A DNA stretch of 63,709 nucleotides, from contig NZ_JALKBD010000029.1 of NCBI RefSeq assembly GCF_023015905.1, positions 1 to 63,709 of the forward strand, read 5' to 3'. Below, one piece after another: positions 45,245 to 55,800 of this stretch. This DNA comes from Arenibacter sp. F20364 (GTDB lineage Bacteria; Bacteroidota; Bacteroidia; Flavobacteriales; Flavobacteriaceae). A program made the position numbers and the translations under genes. Under the pieces are notes generated by a model, which was given only the letters and a program-made list of their open reading frames with translations, had not been told where the DNA came from and did not search any database. The stretch's first letter is position 1, and every line of letters begins with the position of its first letter.

Positions 45245-46705
45245 ATGACTAAAATTTCACAGAAATTATCCATAAAGGAAAAAATTGGATATAGCTTGGG
45301 GGACTTGGCCGCCAACTTGGTTTTTCAGACCTTAATGACTTATCTTGCCTATTTTTATACCGATATTTATGGTCTTGAGGCCAACCATGCCTCTGCAATT
45401 ATTTTAACGGTAGGGCTTGTAGCGGCCTTTGGATTTAATCCAATTATGGGGGCATTGGCCGATAGGACAAAATCCAAATGGGGGAAATTTAGGCCATGGA
45501 TTCTTTGGACTGCCATTCCCTTGGGAATTGTGGCGCTATTGGCTTTTAGCACCCCAGATTTTGAATACAAGGGTAAGGTAATTTACGCAGTGGTAACCTA
45601 TACGCTTTTACTCCTTCTATATGCGGCCAATAATTTGCCATATTCGGCCTTGAGCGGGGTAATAACAGGGAATATGGCCGAGAGGAATAGCCTGTCGTCC
45701 TATCGATTTGTAGCCGTCATGTTTGCCCAGTTTTTCGTACAGGTCTTTATGTTGCCCATAATAGAAACAGCCGGAGGAGGTGATAAGGCGATCGGAATTG
45801 AAAAAGTGATGACTTGGTTGGCAATTATTGGGACTGTAATGCTTCTGATCACTTTCTTTACCACCAAAGAACGTATTGTTCCTAAACCAGAGCAATCCTC
45901 CAGCTTGGCAGAAGATATTAAGGACTTGTTTAAAAATAGGCCATGGGTCATTATTCTGTCCGTAACCACCTTGGTTTTTATTACCCTTGCCCTGAAGGGA
46001 GGTGCTTATGTGTATTATTTTGAAAATTATGTTAGTAAGGAAAAGCTAACCCAGTTTATACAACCCATGTTGGATACCTTGGCTGGGATAGGTATTAACT
46101 TTTTTGGTGAAAATCCAGTGTCGGCCGGTTTTGGTCTATTCAATGCAGGGGGTATTATATTTATGATCATAGGTATTACACTATCAAAAAGTTTTGCGGA
46201 TAAGTATGGTAAAAGGGATGTTTTCAGTGTGGCCTTGTTTATGGCAACCTTCTTTATCTTTATATTTTACTTCTTTTCGGCGGAGTCGGTAGGGCTGATC
46301 TTTCTTTCGCAAATACTTCACGGTTTTTTCTATGGTCTTACAATTCCGTTGCTTTGGGCTATGATCGCCGATGTGGCCGATTATTCCGAGTGGAAAAACA
46401 ACCGCCGTGCCACAGCTATCATTTTTTCGGCTATGATGGTAGGCTTAAAGGGGGGGCTGAGTATTGGTGGTGCATTGGTGACTTGGATTTTAGGCTTATA
46501 TAATTATATAACCAAAGAGGCAGCTGTGGCAGGGGAGGTAATAGTACAACCAGAAACTGCTGTTCAAGGAACTAAATTACTGGTAAGTATTTTTCCTTCC
46601 ATTCCATTTTTGATTGCCATAGGACTATTACTGTTGTATGAAATTGATAAGAAAAAGGAGGTTAAAATAGAACTTGACCTTAAGGAACGAAGAAATAACG
46701 GATAA
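45245..46705 (+). CDS. GPH-family (MelB/XynB-like) sugar:cation symporter
   Basis: 486 residues from ATG at 45245 (MTKISQKLSIKEKIGYSLGDLAANLVFQ, the standard start of glycoside-pentoside-hexuronide transporters). Twelve membrane helices. Family motifs include GLEANHASAIILTVGLVAAFGFNPIMGALADRTKSKWGKFRPWI and the loop MIADVADYSEWKNNRRATAIIF. It brings xylobiose-type or glucuronylated oligosaccharides through the inner membrane with a cation. It lies 28 bases after GH10 and 12 bases before the cytoplasmic GH43, which supports import of xylo-oligosaccharides. Confidence 0.9.
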   Translation: MTKISQKLSIKEKIGYSLGDLAANLVFQTLMTYLAYFYTDIYGLEANHASAIILTVGLVAAFGFNPIMGALADRTKSKWGKFRPWILWTAIPLGIVALLAFSTPDFEYKGKVIYAVVTYTLLLLLYAANNLPYSALSGVITGNMAERNSLSSYRFVAVMFAQFFVQVFMLPIIETAGGGDKAIGIEKVMTWLAIIGTVMLLITFFTTKERIVPKPEQSSSLAEDIKDLFKNRPWVIILSVTTLVFITLALKGGAYVYYFENYVSKEKLTQFIQPMLDTLAGIGINFFGENPVSAGFGLFNAGGIIFMIIGITLSKSFADKYGKRDVFSVALFMATFFIFIFYFFSAESVGLIFLSQILHGFFYGLTIPLLWAMIADVADYSEWKNNRRATAIIFSAMMVGLKGGLSIGGALVTWILGLYNYITKEAAVAGEVIVQPETAVQGTKLLVSIFPSIPFLIAIGLLLLYEIDKKKEVKIELDLKERRNNG

Positions 46706-46717
46706 AAATTATAGATT

Positions 46718-47749
46718 ATGCCAGAAGAACCCATATCCCATATCGATTTTGATGAATTAAATTCAAAGGCAATTTCCCAGCCCATTGTAAGCCTTTTGTA
46801 TACAGCTGACCCCTCTGCACATGTGTTTGATGGTAAGATTTATATTTACCCCTCCCATGATATTGATGCTGGAGTCCCATTTAACGATAACGGGGATCAT
46901 TTTGCCATGGAGGATTACCATGTAATATCCATGGATACCATTCACGGACCGGCCGTGGATCATGGAATTGCCTTACATGTAAATGATGTTCCCTGGGCGA
47001 AAAGACAGCTATGGGCTCCTGATGCTGCCCATAAAAAAGGGAAATATTATCTCTTTTTTCCGGCCAAAAAAGCCGACGGTATTTTTCAAATAGGGGTGGC
47101 TATTTCTGACCGTCCCGAGGGTCCGTTTATAGCCCAACAACAACCGATTTTAAAAAGTTATAGCATAGATCCGGCAGTGTATGAAGATGAAGACGGAAGC
47201 TATTATATGTATTTTGGAGGTATTTGGGGAGGACAGCTTCAAAAGTACAGGAAGAATATCTACAGGGAGGAGTATGAATTGCCACCAGCTAATGAACCCG
47301 CCCTCTTGCCTTTGGTAGCAAAAATGACCGATGACCTTTTGCAATTTGCGGAGGACCCCAAGGAAGTTCAAATACTGGATGAATTCGGTAAATTACTATT
47401 GGCAGGAGACAACGATAGGCGCTTTTTTGAAGCTTCATGGGTTCATAAGTATGGGGGCAAATACTATTTTTCATATTCTACAGGGGATACACATTTTATT
47501 TGCTATGCGGTAGGGGAGAGCCCCTATGGCCCTTTTACTTATTCGGGACGAATTTTAAACCCTGTTGTGGGCTGGACATCACATCATTCCATCTGTGAAG
47601 TAGATGGAAAATGGTATCTTTTCTATCATGATTCAAGCCTGTCCAAAGGAGTCACCCACTTGAGATCCGTGAAGGTTACGGAGTTGGTCCATAGGCCGGA
47701 TGGGACCATAGAAACTATTGATCCCTACAACAATTTATTGCAAATTTAA
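46718..47749 (+). CDS. GH43 beta-xylosidase / arabinofuranosidase
   Basis: 343 residues without signal peptide, so cytoplasmic. Five-bladed propeller with the complete GH43 triad: base D31 (LYTADPSAHVF), pKa modulator D151 (YSIDPAVYED) and acid E238 (RRFFEASWVHK). Because it follows the GPH transporter by 12 bases, it probably splits imported xylo-oligosaccharides to xylose, with or without arabinose removal; the subfamily cannot be fixed by eye. It ends the plus-strand group. No xylose isomerase or xylulokinase lies in the window. Confidence 0.88.
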   Translation: MPEEPISHIDFDELNSKAISQPIVSLLYTADPSAHVFDGKIYIYPSHDIDAGVPFNDNGDHFAMEDYHVISMDTIHGPAVDHGIALHVNDVPWAKRQLWAPDAAHKKGKYYLFFPAKKADGIFQIGVAISDRPEGPFIAQQQPILKSYSIDPAVYEDEDGSYYMYFGGIWGGQLQKYRKNIYREEYELPPANEPALLPLVAKMTDDLLQFAEDPKEVQILDEFGKLLLAGDNDRRFFEASWVHKYGGKYYFSYSTGDTHFICYAVGESPYGPFTYSGRILNPVVGWTSHHSICEVDGKWYLFYHDSSLSKGVTHLRSVKVTELVHRPDGTIETIDPYNNLLQI

Positions 47750-47797
47750 AATTTCAGTTTTTACTCGATAATCGAGATTAAAATGCTCGGATGCTTA

Positions 47798-47820
47798 CCT
47801 GCCTGTTCCATTCAGGCGGG
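47798..47820. repeat. GC-rich hairpin between convergent genes
   Basis: CCTGCCTG (47798-47805) pairs with CAGGCGGG (47813-47820) with one G-T wobble around TTCCATT. A second small hairpin CTCGA/TCGAG is at 47764-47776. No T run follows, so it is a poor intrinsic terminator; it may be a copy of a short dispersed palindrome, as at 18236-18254. Confidence 0.45.
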
Positions 47821-47938
47821 CGTCGAAATGTTATTGGTAGTTTCCTTCTGATACCTAAAGGGCTTGATATGCGGTAGTTTACTCCCATATGGGGATCTGA
47901 ATATTCCGGCGGGTGTAAAATTATTATCTGTAATGCTT

Positions 47939-50900
47939 TTAATTAAGTTGAATGAATTGAAGGTAATCATTATTTTTTGCCGCTATAATATAGGATTTAT
48001 TATTATTTACAGGAAGCATGTCCTTGACATCCCCTGGTACAAAAAATCCACTTTGGTTGGCGGGTACGGATTTGAAACTACCTTTTCCATTTCCCTTAAG
48101 GAAAAGTCCATGGCCGGCGTCATTGCGGGGAGTTTCCACTTCGGAGACATGTAGGTTGCCCGCTATTATACAATCCAGATAACCATCTTTGTCATAGTCT
48201 TTCACAAGTATTTTGTTGATACTGGAAGTCTGTGCCTCTCGTGGGAGCTGGTGCTGGACCAATTTTCCATTTTTATTTTCCAGATAAATACTGGCAAACG
48301 ATTTTACCTGATAGTGCAGTGAAGATTCCAGTGCCTTCTCACTATAAACATCCTCTAATGTGGCCTGGGCAAAACTCTCATAGTCCTGGAATTTTTGTTT
48401 AATTCCTGGTATTTGTTGAGAGGAACATTCTCTTCCCCTTAGTGGATATTGCTTCCCGTCATTATAATAACTAAGCACAATATCAGCGGCATTATCCTTG
48501 TCAAAGTCATTGGCATAAATATCGAATGTTTCCTCCTTTGTTGCTTTGTACTTGTAGTTTAGACCATTATTTCCAACTACGTAATCCATGTCGCCATCAC
48601 CGTCAAAATCTCCTTGTTCTATGCTCCACCACCATCCGGTAGAGTCTTTGGTAAGGCCCATTTCCTCCGAAACCTCTTTGAACCCGGTCGTAGTATTTTT
48701 AAAAACCCTTATGGGCATCCATTCACCAACAACAATAATATCCAACCGATTATCATTGTCTATATCGGAAATTACCGCACTTGTGGCCATTCCTAAGTTC
48801 TCAAACTCTGGTGCATGCATTTCTGAAGAAATGTCAAATTTAACGTTTTTCGAGGTGCTTAGATTTTGTAAAATATAACTACTGGCAGGTGCAGGATAAT
48901 TACCAGGGATCTGTCTGCCCAAGACCAATAAATCTTCTCTGCCATCATTATTAAAATCTGCATGATACACCTTTGAACCACTATTCTTTATTGGTGGCAA
49001 GGCGCTTTCATGGGCTTTTGAGAATTTCCCCACTCCGTCATTTAAGTATAACCTGTCTTGTAGGGCTTCGGAATTAGGGGAGAATTCATACCCCCCACTT
49101 ACCACATAAAGATCATTGTCCCCATCCCCGTCGGCGTCGAATAGTATGGCACCTGAATCCTCGCTTAATTTGTCTTCTTCTAAAAAATTGGAGGACACCT
49201 TTTTAAAGATATTCGATTCTTGGATAAAAACACTTCCGGTATATCCGGCTGATCCCCCTACAAAATAATCATCCATCCCATCGTTGTTCATATCACCAAC
49301 GGCTATGGCCGGTCCAAAGGCAGACATTTTGTGAGGCAAGAGTACCTGCATTGCAAAATCGTCATAGCTGTTTTCTTGATGGAGGTATTTAGGGAAGACC
49401 GCGCTACTATCCGTAGAAAATAGTGGTTTATTTGCTAGGGCAGGAATATTACGGCTAAGGGCTTTCGAATGGTCAAAGGTAAGGGTCTGGTTAGGGTCAA
49501 TATTCTTAAGCTCTTCAATTTTTCCATCTGTCCAGACCACTTTTAAATGGTCAATTTTTTTGGATTTTCCCAAACCGAAATGCAATTCTGGGGCCACGGA
49601 GGATTGAAACCCCCTGGTTAAGGTGAGCTCTTGCATCTGTGTTTGCCCGGAAGTTGTTAGATACACTCTGTTGCCAAGACCAAATTTATTGCCGGGTAGC
49701 CCGTTAAATTTAATTTTTAGATGCCCATTCAATTCCGAGCTTTTATTCTCAAAAACCGAAGCATAGTCATCAATATTATTGGTAATGATTTCAAGATCCC
49801 CGTCATTGTCAAGATCTGCGTATACCACCCCATTGGAAAAACCTTTGTATTCAATCCCCCAGCTTTTGTTTGCTTTCTGAAACTCCAGGTTACCTTTGTT
49901 TCTGAATATAAAGTTGTCTATTTTTTCGGAAGGGATGGCCTGACTTAATTGCAAAAGGCTGTCTGAACTTAATTTTATGCCCTTTAACTTATTAAAATAG
50001 TCATTGTTGTTGATTTCCCTTCTTGTGCCGTTGGATACAAAGAGATCCTTTAGACCATCGTTATCAAAATCGGCGAATAAAGGTCCCCAACTCCAATCGG
50101 TGGAGGAGGTTCCGGTAAGTCTCGAAATATTGGAAAAGTGTGGTACCCCGTCTTTATATACTCCAGAATTCAACTGCATACAGTTGTGCATATATTGGTA
50201 TCCAAATCCGGAATTGACAACGTCCCAAAACAATGCTATGTTCATACTGGCCATATTGGTTTTTTTACGCCTATTGTCCTTGGCATCCATATCTACCTGA
50301 AAGATATCCAAGTTTCCATCGTTGTTAAAATCGGCAATATCGGCTCCCATACCGTAAAAGGATGTATGTTTGGTTGCCTTTTTTACCACTTCCTTAAAAG
50401 TGCCGTCCTGATTGTTGATAAACATATAGTCTGGAGATCTAAAGTCGTTGGAAACATAGATGTCCGGCCAAGTATCATTATTGAGATCCCCAACGGTAGC
50501 ACTCAGGGTTAGCCCAAAGTTTCTAAGTCCAGATTCATTGGTAACATTGGTAAATTTATTCCCGTCGTTCCGGTAGAGATAATCCATATCGGTATCGGAA
50601 ACGTTTTTCATGTTGTACAGGTAGACAAATGAAGGTGAATCAAATTTAGTAGGAGGATAATTGGCAACGTATAGATCCAGATCCCCATCTTTGTCATAAT
50701 CAAAAAATGTGGCCTGAACGCTATTTCCCAAATTGTCCACTCCATATTTTTTAGCCATCTCCTCAAAAGTACCGTCGCCTTTATTTACGAACAATTGATT
50801 ATTTTTTTTGCCAAATTTGCCTCCCACTGAGCAATAAATGTCCAATAATCCGTCTCCATTTATATCGGCCATGGTCACCCCGGTATACCAACGGTCATCT

Positions 50901-51241
50901 CCGCTGACACCTGCATTTTCGGTAATATCCTCAAATTCTAGGTTGCCTTTGTTCAGGTACAGTTTGTTGGGGACTTGATTTCCCGTAAAATAGATATCCA
51001 ATAGGCCATCATTGTTAATGTCGCCTGTTGCAATACCGCCGCCCATATATAGATAGGAATAAGTAAAATAGTTTAAGGAATCATTTTCTGTAAGGATGTT
51101 CCTGAATGTTATACCAGTTTTGGGATGATCCAAGGATCTAAATATTTTGCCTTCGTTCAATTCCTTGTTTTTGGAACAATTGATCAATAGTATCAAACCA
51201 ATTGAAGCAAGAATGATTTTCCCAATCTCTGTAATTTTCAT
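47939..51241 (-). CDS. VCBS/FG-GAP repeat lipoprotein with ASPIC/UnbV domain
   Basis: 1100 residues. Lipobox Cys at 22 (LILLINCSKNK). Many FG-GAP/VCBS repeats with calcium-loop motifs such as DINNDGLLDIYFTG, DYDKDGDLDLYVANYPP and DFDNDGLKDLFVSNG, arranged as beta-propeller blades. An ASPIC/UnbV-type segment follows at about 540-600 (GLGNRVYLTTSGQTQMQELTLTRGFQSSVAPELHFGLG), then a second set of repeats. Related proteins accompany SusC/SusD pairs in many flavobacterial loci, but their role (carbohydrate contact, scaffold) is not established. It is transcribed in the same direction as SusCD, but a strong terminator lies between. Confidence 0.85.
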   Translation of the reverse strand: MKITEIGKIILASIGLILLINCSKNKELNEGKIFRSLDHPKTGITFRNILTENDSLNYFTYSYLYMGGGIATGDINNDGLLDIYFTGNQVPNKLYLNKGNLEFEDITENAGVSGDDRWYTGVTMADINGDGLLDIYCSVGGKFGKKNNQLFVNKGDGTFEEMAKKYGVDNLGNSVQATFFDYDKDGDLDLYVANYPPTKFDSPSFVYLYNMKNVSDTDMDYLYRNDGNKFTNVTNESGLRNFGLTLSATVGDLNNDTWPDIYVSNDFRSPDYMFINNQDGTFKEVVKKATKHTSFYGMGADIADFNNDGNLDIFQVDMDAKDNRRKKTNMASMNIALFWDVVNSGFGYQYMHNCMQLNSGVYKDGVPHFSNISRLTGTSSTDWSWGPLFADFDNDGLKDLFVSNGTRREINNNDYFNKLKGIKLSSDSLLQLSQAIPSEKIDNFIFRNKGNLEFQKANKSWGIEYKGFSNGVVYADLDNDGDLEIITNNIDDYASVFENKSSELNGHLKIKFNGLPGNKFGLGNRVYLTTSGQTQMQELTLTRGFQSSVAPELHFGLGKSKKIDHLKVVWTDGKIEELKNIDPNQTLTFDHSKALSRNIPALANKPLFSTDSSAVFPKYLHQENSYDDFAMQVLLPHKMSAFGPAIAVGDMNNDGMDDYFVGGSAGYTGSVFIQESNIFKKVSSNFLEEDKLSEDSGAILFDADGDGDNDLYVVSGGYEFSPNSEALQDRLYLNDGVGKFSKAHESALPPIKNSGSKVYHADFNNDGREDLLVLGRQIPGNYPAPASSYILQNLSTSKNVKFDISSEMHAPEFENLGMATSAVISDIDNDNRLDIIVVGEWMPIRVFKNTTTGFKEVSEEMGLTKDSTGWWWSIEQGDFDGDGDMDYVVGNNGLNYKYKATKEETFDIYANDFDKDNAADIVLSYYNDGKQYPLRGRECSSQQIPGIKQKFQDYESFAQATLEDVYSEKALESSLHYQVKSFASIYLENKNGKLVQHQLPREAQTSSINKILVKDYDKDGYLDCIIAGNLHVSEVETPRNDAGHGLFLKGNGKGSFKSVPANQSGFFVPGDVKDMLPVNNNKSYIIAAKNNDYLQFIQLN

Positions 51242-51292
51242 GGCTTTTAAAATTTAATTCGTGGTAACCATTTAAGGCAATTATACCTTATA

Positions 51293-51322
51293 AAAAACAG
51301 CGTACCTGAGCACGCTGTTTTT
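51293..51322 (-). terminator. Intrinsic terminator between SusD and the VCBS gene
   Basis: Arms 51293-51303 and 51312-51322 (AAAAACAGCGT / ACGCTGTTTTT) are perfect around an 8-base loop, 37 bases after the SusD stop. U-rich on both strands. It should limit read-through from SusCD into the VCBS lipoprotein gene. Confidence 0.8.
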
Positions 51323-51358
51323 AAACAAACTAATTAACCAACTAAAATATCATAATTT

Positions 51359-52870
51359 TTAATATCCAGGATTTTGATCCTCAGAATTTATATTTTCATT
51401 GGAAGTAATTTCGGAAAGGGGTATTGGAAATAGTTCGCTCTTTCCGGCTTGAAAGCCGGTTCCTTCCAAAAATTCGGCCGCAATTCCCCAACGGATCAAA
51501 TCGTTGAACCTAATTTGTTCCCCGGCCAGCTCCACTTTACGCTCATGTACAATGGCATCAAATACCTCTGATTTTGATAGGGAGGTAGGTAACTGTGGCA
51601 TCATAACACTAGGTCTTGACCTAACTTCATTAATGTAACCTACGGCATTTGCCTGTGTCCCTACCTCATTTTCACATTCGGCCATCATGAGAAGTACATC
51701 CGCATATCTCATCACTTTGAAATTAATTCCCGAATTGGTCTCTTCATGTGCCCGTTGGTAATAGTTTTGATATTTTTTCCATCCTGCACGTCTATTTTGC
51801 GCAATGTAGACTTCCCCGTCTGGGACGGGATCCGGAGGAGTTCCGGTACGTACTGTTCCTCCTGGAAAAGTGTCCCCTTCAGAATAGAAGCAGTCCTTAA
51901 AGCGTGGGTCCCCTAACTCATATTCGTCTAGAAGATCATTTGATGGAAAAACGTTGAACCAATCGTTGAAACCGTATTCCTGGCCTCTAAAGGTAATCTC
52001 GTTCAATCGGTCTCCAGAACTGCCATCTCCCCATCCGGAGCCACCAATTGAAGTGTCATAGGCTACTTCAAAAATAGATTCCGGACCGTATTCTGTTTGT
52101 TCCTTAAAATTATCGAAATAGTTTTCTTCCAATTGGTATTTACCATAGACTTTTTCAAAACTGTCAAGGGCAAGCCTATGTTCCCCTCTAAATAGATGTA
52201 CTTTGTCTAAAAAAGCCAAAGCGGTCTCTTTGGTAGCCCTTCCCAATGTTGTTTCCTCTCCCTTGGCTAGAAGGGTATTGGATGCATCGGTCAAGTCGTT
52301 GATGATTTGTTGGTACACCTCTTCTTTTGGGCTTCTTGGGTAGCCTACAATATCGTCCGGAATGGTTGTTATAAGTGGCACATCGCCAAATCTGGTTACC
52401 AAAAAGAAGTAATAAAGTGCCCGTAAAAATTTGGCCTCCCCAATATATTTGTTTTTAAGCGCCTGTGACAATTTGTTTTCGGGTATCGCATTGATCTTTT
52501 CTTCGTTACCTATAACGAAATTGGCCTTATTGATACCTTTATAACAGCTGTTCCAATATAGTCCAATGGCCCCATGGGCAGAATTGAAGGAAAATTGTAA
52601 GTATTCCCTTTTATCTGCTTCCAATTGGGAGTTGCCCCCGTTTTCATGGGACATATTGTCCATCATAAAGAACATATGACGGGTATATAGGCCTTGTGTT
52701 TGTAGGTTGGCATACACAGCAGTAACGGAGGATTCTACCTGTCCTGCGTCCGAGAAAAAAGTTTCTGGTGCTATGTTGTTTTCATTGATAAGTTCAAGGC
52801 CACTATTGTCGCACGACAGGGTGAACAATAGGCCAATTACAGTGGCGGTAAAATATTTATATTTTCTCAT
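51359..52870 (-). CDS. SusD-family lipoprotein of the xylan locus
   Basis: 503 residues with lipobox Cys at 20 (LLFTLSCDNSGLELINENNIAPETFFSDAGQVE). SusD features: helical repeat region GEAKFLRALYYFFLVTRFGDVPLIT (typical), C-terminal SusD motif VHERKVELAGEQIRFNDLIRWG and closing FPIPLSEITSN...QNPGY. As the partner of the SusC encoded just before it (9-base gap), it binds xylan fragments at the cell surface. Substrate assignment follows from the GH10/GH67/GH43 context. Confidence 0.9.
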   Translation of the reverse strand: MRKYKYFTATVIGLLFTLSCDNSGLELINENNIAPETFFSDAGQVESSVTAVYANLQTQGLYTRHMFFMMDNMSHENGGNSQLEADKREYLQFSFNSAHGAIGLYWNSCYKGINKANFVIGNEEKINAIPENKLSQALKNKYIGEAKFLRALYYFFLVTRFGDVPLITTIPDDIVGYPRSPKEEVYQQIINDLTDASNTLLAKGEETTLGRATKETALAFLDKVHLFRGEHRLALDSFEKVYGKYQLEENYFDNFKEQTEYGPESIFEVAYDTSIGGSGWGDGSSGDRLNEITFRGQEYGFNDWFNVFPSNDLLDEYELGDPRFKDCFYSEGDTFPGGTVRTGTPPDPVPDGEVYIAQNRRAGWKKYQNYYQRAHEETNSGINFKVMRYADVLLMMAECENEVGTQANAVGYINEVRSRPSVMMPQLPTSLSKSEVFDAIVHERKVELAGEQIRFNDLIRWGIAAEFLEGTGFQAGKSELFPIPLSEITSNENINSEDQNPGY

Positions 52871-52879
52871 GTTTTTATT

Positions 52880-55800
52880 TTAAAATGAAACTTGTATGCC
52901 TAGAAGTAAGGATTTGGGTTGAGGATAGTTACCTCTATCAATACCGACTTCAAAATTTGAGTTATTATTGGGTTTACCTATTTCGGGATCTAATCCAGAA
53001 TAATCTGTAAGTGTAATAAGGTTCTGTCCACTTATATACATCCTCAATTTGTTTATATGCTTGTTAAGCGCATCACCTTTAATGCTATACCCCAAAGAAA
53101 TATTTTTTAATCGGGAATAGGAACCATCCTCTATAAATCGGTCAGAGGCTGAAACGTTCTGGGTAGAACCAAAGGCCCTTGGTACTGTATTGGAAGTGCC
53201 TGGTCCTGTCCAACGGTTTAGGACCGCGGTGCCCGCGTTGAACAATCGGGGCATTCCTTCCAGGTCATATATGTTGGTGTTGTAAATGCTATTGCCCGAA
53301 ACCCCGCTAATAAAGGCATTAAAATCCCATCTCTTATAGCCTGCCGACAAGTTAAGGCCATAGGTTAGATCAGGGAATGCGCTTCCCAATATGGTACGGT
53401 CCTGATCATTTATGTTCCCATCATTATTTAAATCCTTAAAACTGATATCCCCAGGTTGTACGGCAGTCTGTGATGGGTTGGCTGTAAAAACGGCATTTAC
53501 CTCATTTTGGTCCTGATAGACACCATCGGTTACTTTTCCATAAAAATGAAACAAGGTTTCCCCTACCGCCAATCTGGTAAGATTCTCATTTTCAAATCCA
53601 CCTCCTACTAGTTGATCAAGGCCACCCAAGGAAAGAGCCTCATTTTTGCTGGTACCCAGATTTAAATTGGCTGACCATGTAAAATCGCCTTCATAGTCGT
53701 TGTAGCCCAAGGAGATTTCAAAGCCCTTGGTCTGTACGGAACCTACATTTGACCATTTGTAGTTCTTGAGAAAGCCGAACGAATCTGCAAGATTTAACTG
53801 CATTAAAAGGTCGTTACTGGTGTTGTCATAATATTCCAGGGCCAGGGTTACCTTGTCGTTCATTAGGCCAAGATCCAGCCCTATATTAACCATGGTGGTC
53901 TCCTCCCATTTTAGATCAGGGTTTGAAACTCCTTCGGCTGTAACACCAACATAATTGGTGCCTCCAAAAGGGTAATTAAAATTGGGCGATAGGGATGTCG
54001 TATAGGTGTAATCCTCAGATTTGTCATTGCCTACTATTCCCCAACTTCCCCTAAGCTTAAAGGTGCTAAATGAGGAATCTTCCAAAAAGGCTTCCTTTGC
54101 AAGGTTCCAGCCTGCAGCCAGGGATGGAAACCACCCCCATCTGTTATTGGCTCCGAATCGCGAAGAAGCATCCCTTCTTAATGAGGCAGCAAAAATATAG
54201 CGTTGATCAAAATTATAGTTCAACCTTCCCAAATAGCTTACTCTGGCATATTTAGTAGTGGCGGAAGAAATATTGGCATCCTGATTGGAAAGTTCCTTGA
54301 TGGTATTGCTCAGGTAATTTCTACTGTTATTATTGATATAGGAATTTTTGGCATCTTGCCGTTCATATAGTAATAGCAGCTCAAAATTATGAAGATCATT
54401 AAAAGATTTGGTATAATTAAGACTGTTGGTGAAAATAATATCCTTATTAATTCCTGTATTCTTAACAATATTGGCATAGACTTGTGTCCCTGTTCCTGTA
54501 TTTTGACTATCCTGGTTATAGGCCGGTGTAAATTGTTCATTTAGATAATTATCGTAAATGAGACCCAATTGTGATTTGAAATTAAGACCGTCCAAAATTT
54601 CGTACTCCCCATAAATGCTTCCATTTATTATTACGTTCTTGTTGGAGAAATCCCTTAATTTTTGAATCCGCACAGGGTTTTCGGCATCCTGCCCATCGTT
54701 TGGGCTACTTGGACCTTGGAACCCACCTAAATTGGCACTATTGTAAACAGGTAAATAGGGAGCCATTTTGATGGCATGCTCTATTAAAGATCTACCGGAG
54801 TTTAGCCCACCTTCAGGATTCTGGTCATTAAATGAAAGTGCGAGTGTTTCTCCCAAACGCAATTTACCTTTGGTAAAATTACTATTGGCCCTAAAGGCAT
54901 ATCTTTTAAATCCGGTTCCAATTACCGCACCTTCCTGGTCTTGGTAATTTGATGAGAATCTGTAGTTGCTATTTTCTCCTCCGCCGGAAATTCCCAAATC
55001 GAAATTTTGGATTAGACCAGAAGTAAAAAGCTCATCCTGCCAATCGGTATTTAAGCCAGATTTACTAGCGGGCGTATTGGGTGTAAATCCAAAGGCATCA
55101 GTGGCATATTTTAGATACTGTTCAGTGTTTAGAAGGTCATATCTGTTGGTTACGTACTGAACACCCGTATAGGAATCAAAATCAACACTAACTAGGCCGT
55201 TACGACTGCCTTTTTTCGTGGTTACCATAATAACTCCATTGGCGCCCAAGGAACCATAAATGGCAGTAGTTGAAGCATCCTTTAAAATGTTGATGTTATC
55301 TATATCTCCCGGGTTTAATCCTGAAAGTCCAGAATTGGAAATAACTCCATCTATAACATATAAGGGGGAGCTATTGTTCATGGTCCCCAAACCACGGATG
55401 CGCACTTCAGGTGCAGTACCTGGAGATCCATTGCTTATTACTGTAATACCAGCTGCTCTTCCTTGCAGGGCAGATTCGGCATTGGTTACAGGTATGGCAG
55501 TAATGTCTTCGGACTTTATGGTAGAAATGGCTCCGGTTACTTCGGATCTACTCTGGGTACCATAACCCACGACCACAACTTCTTCCAAGGCTTCAAGGTC
55601 TTGAACTAGGCTTACATTGATGGATGTTCTGCCATTTAGGGGAATTGTCATTTTTTCATATCCTAAATAAGTGATGACTAAACTGGCATTGGAAGGAACT
55701 TCGGGTAAGGTAAATTTTCCATCAAAATCGGTAGTGGTACCGATCGTGGTACCCGAAATCACGATTGTGGCCCCTGGTAATGGAATACCCGTGTCATCAG

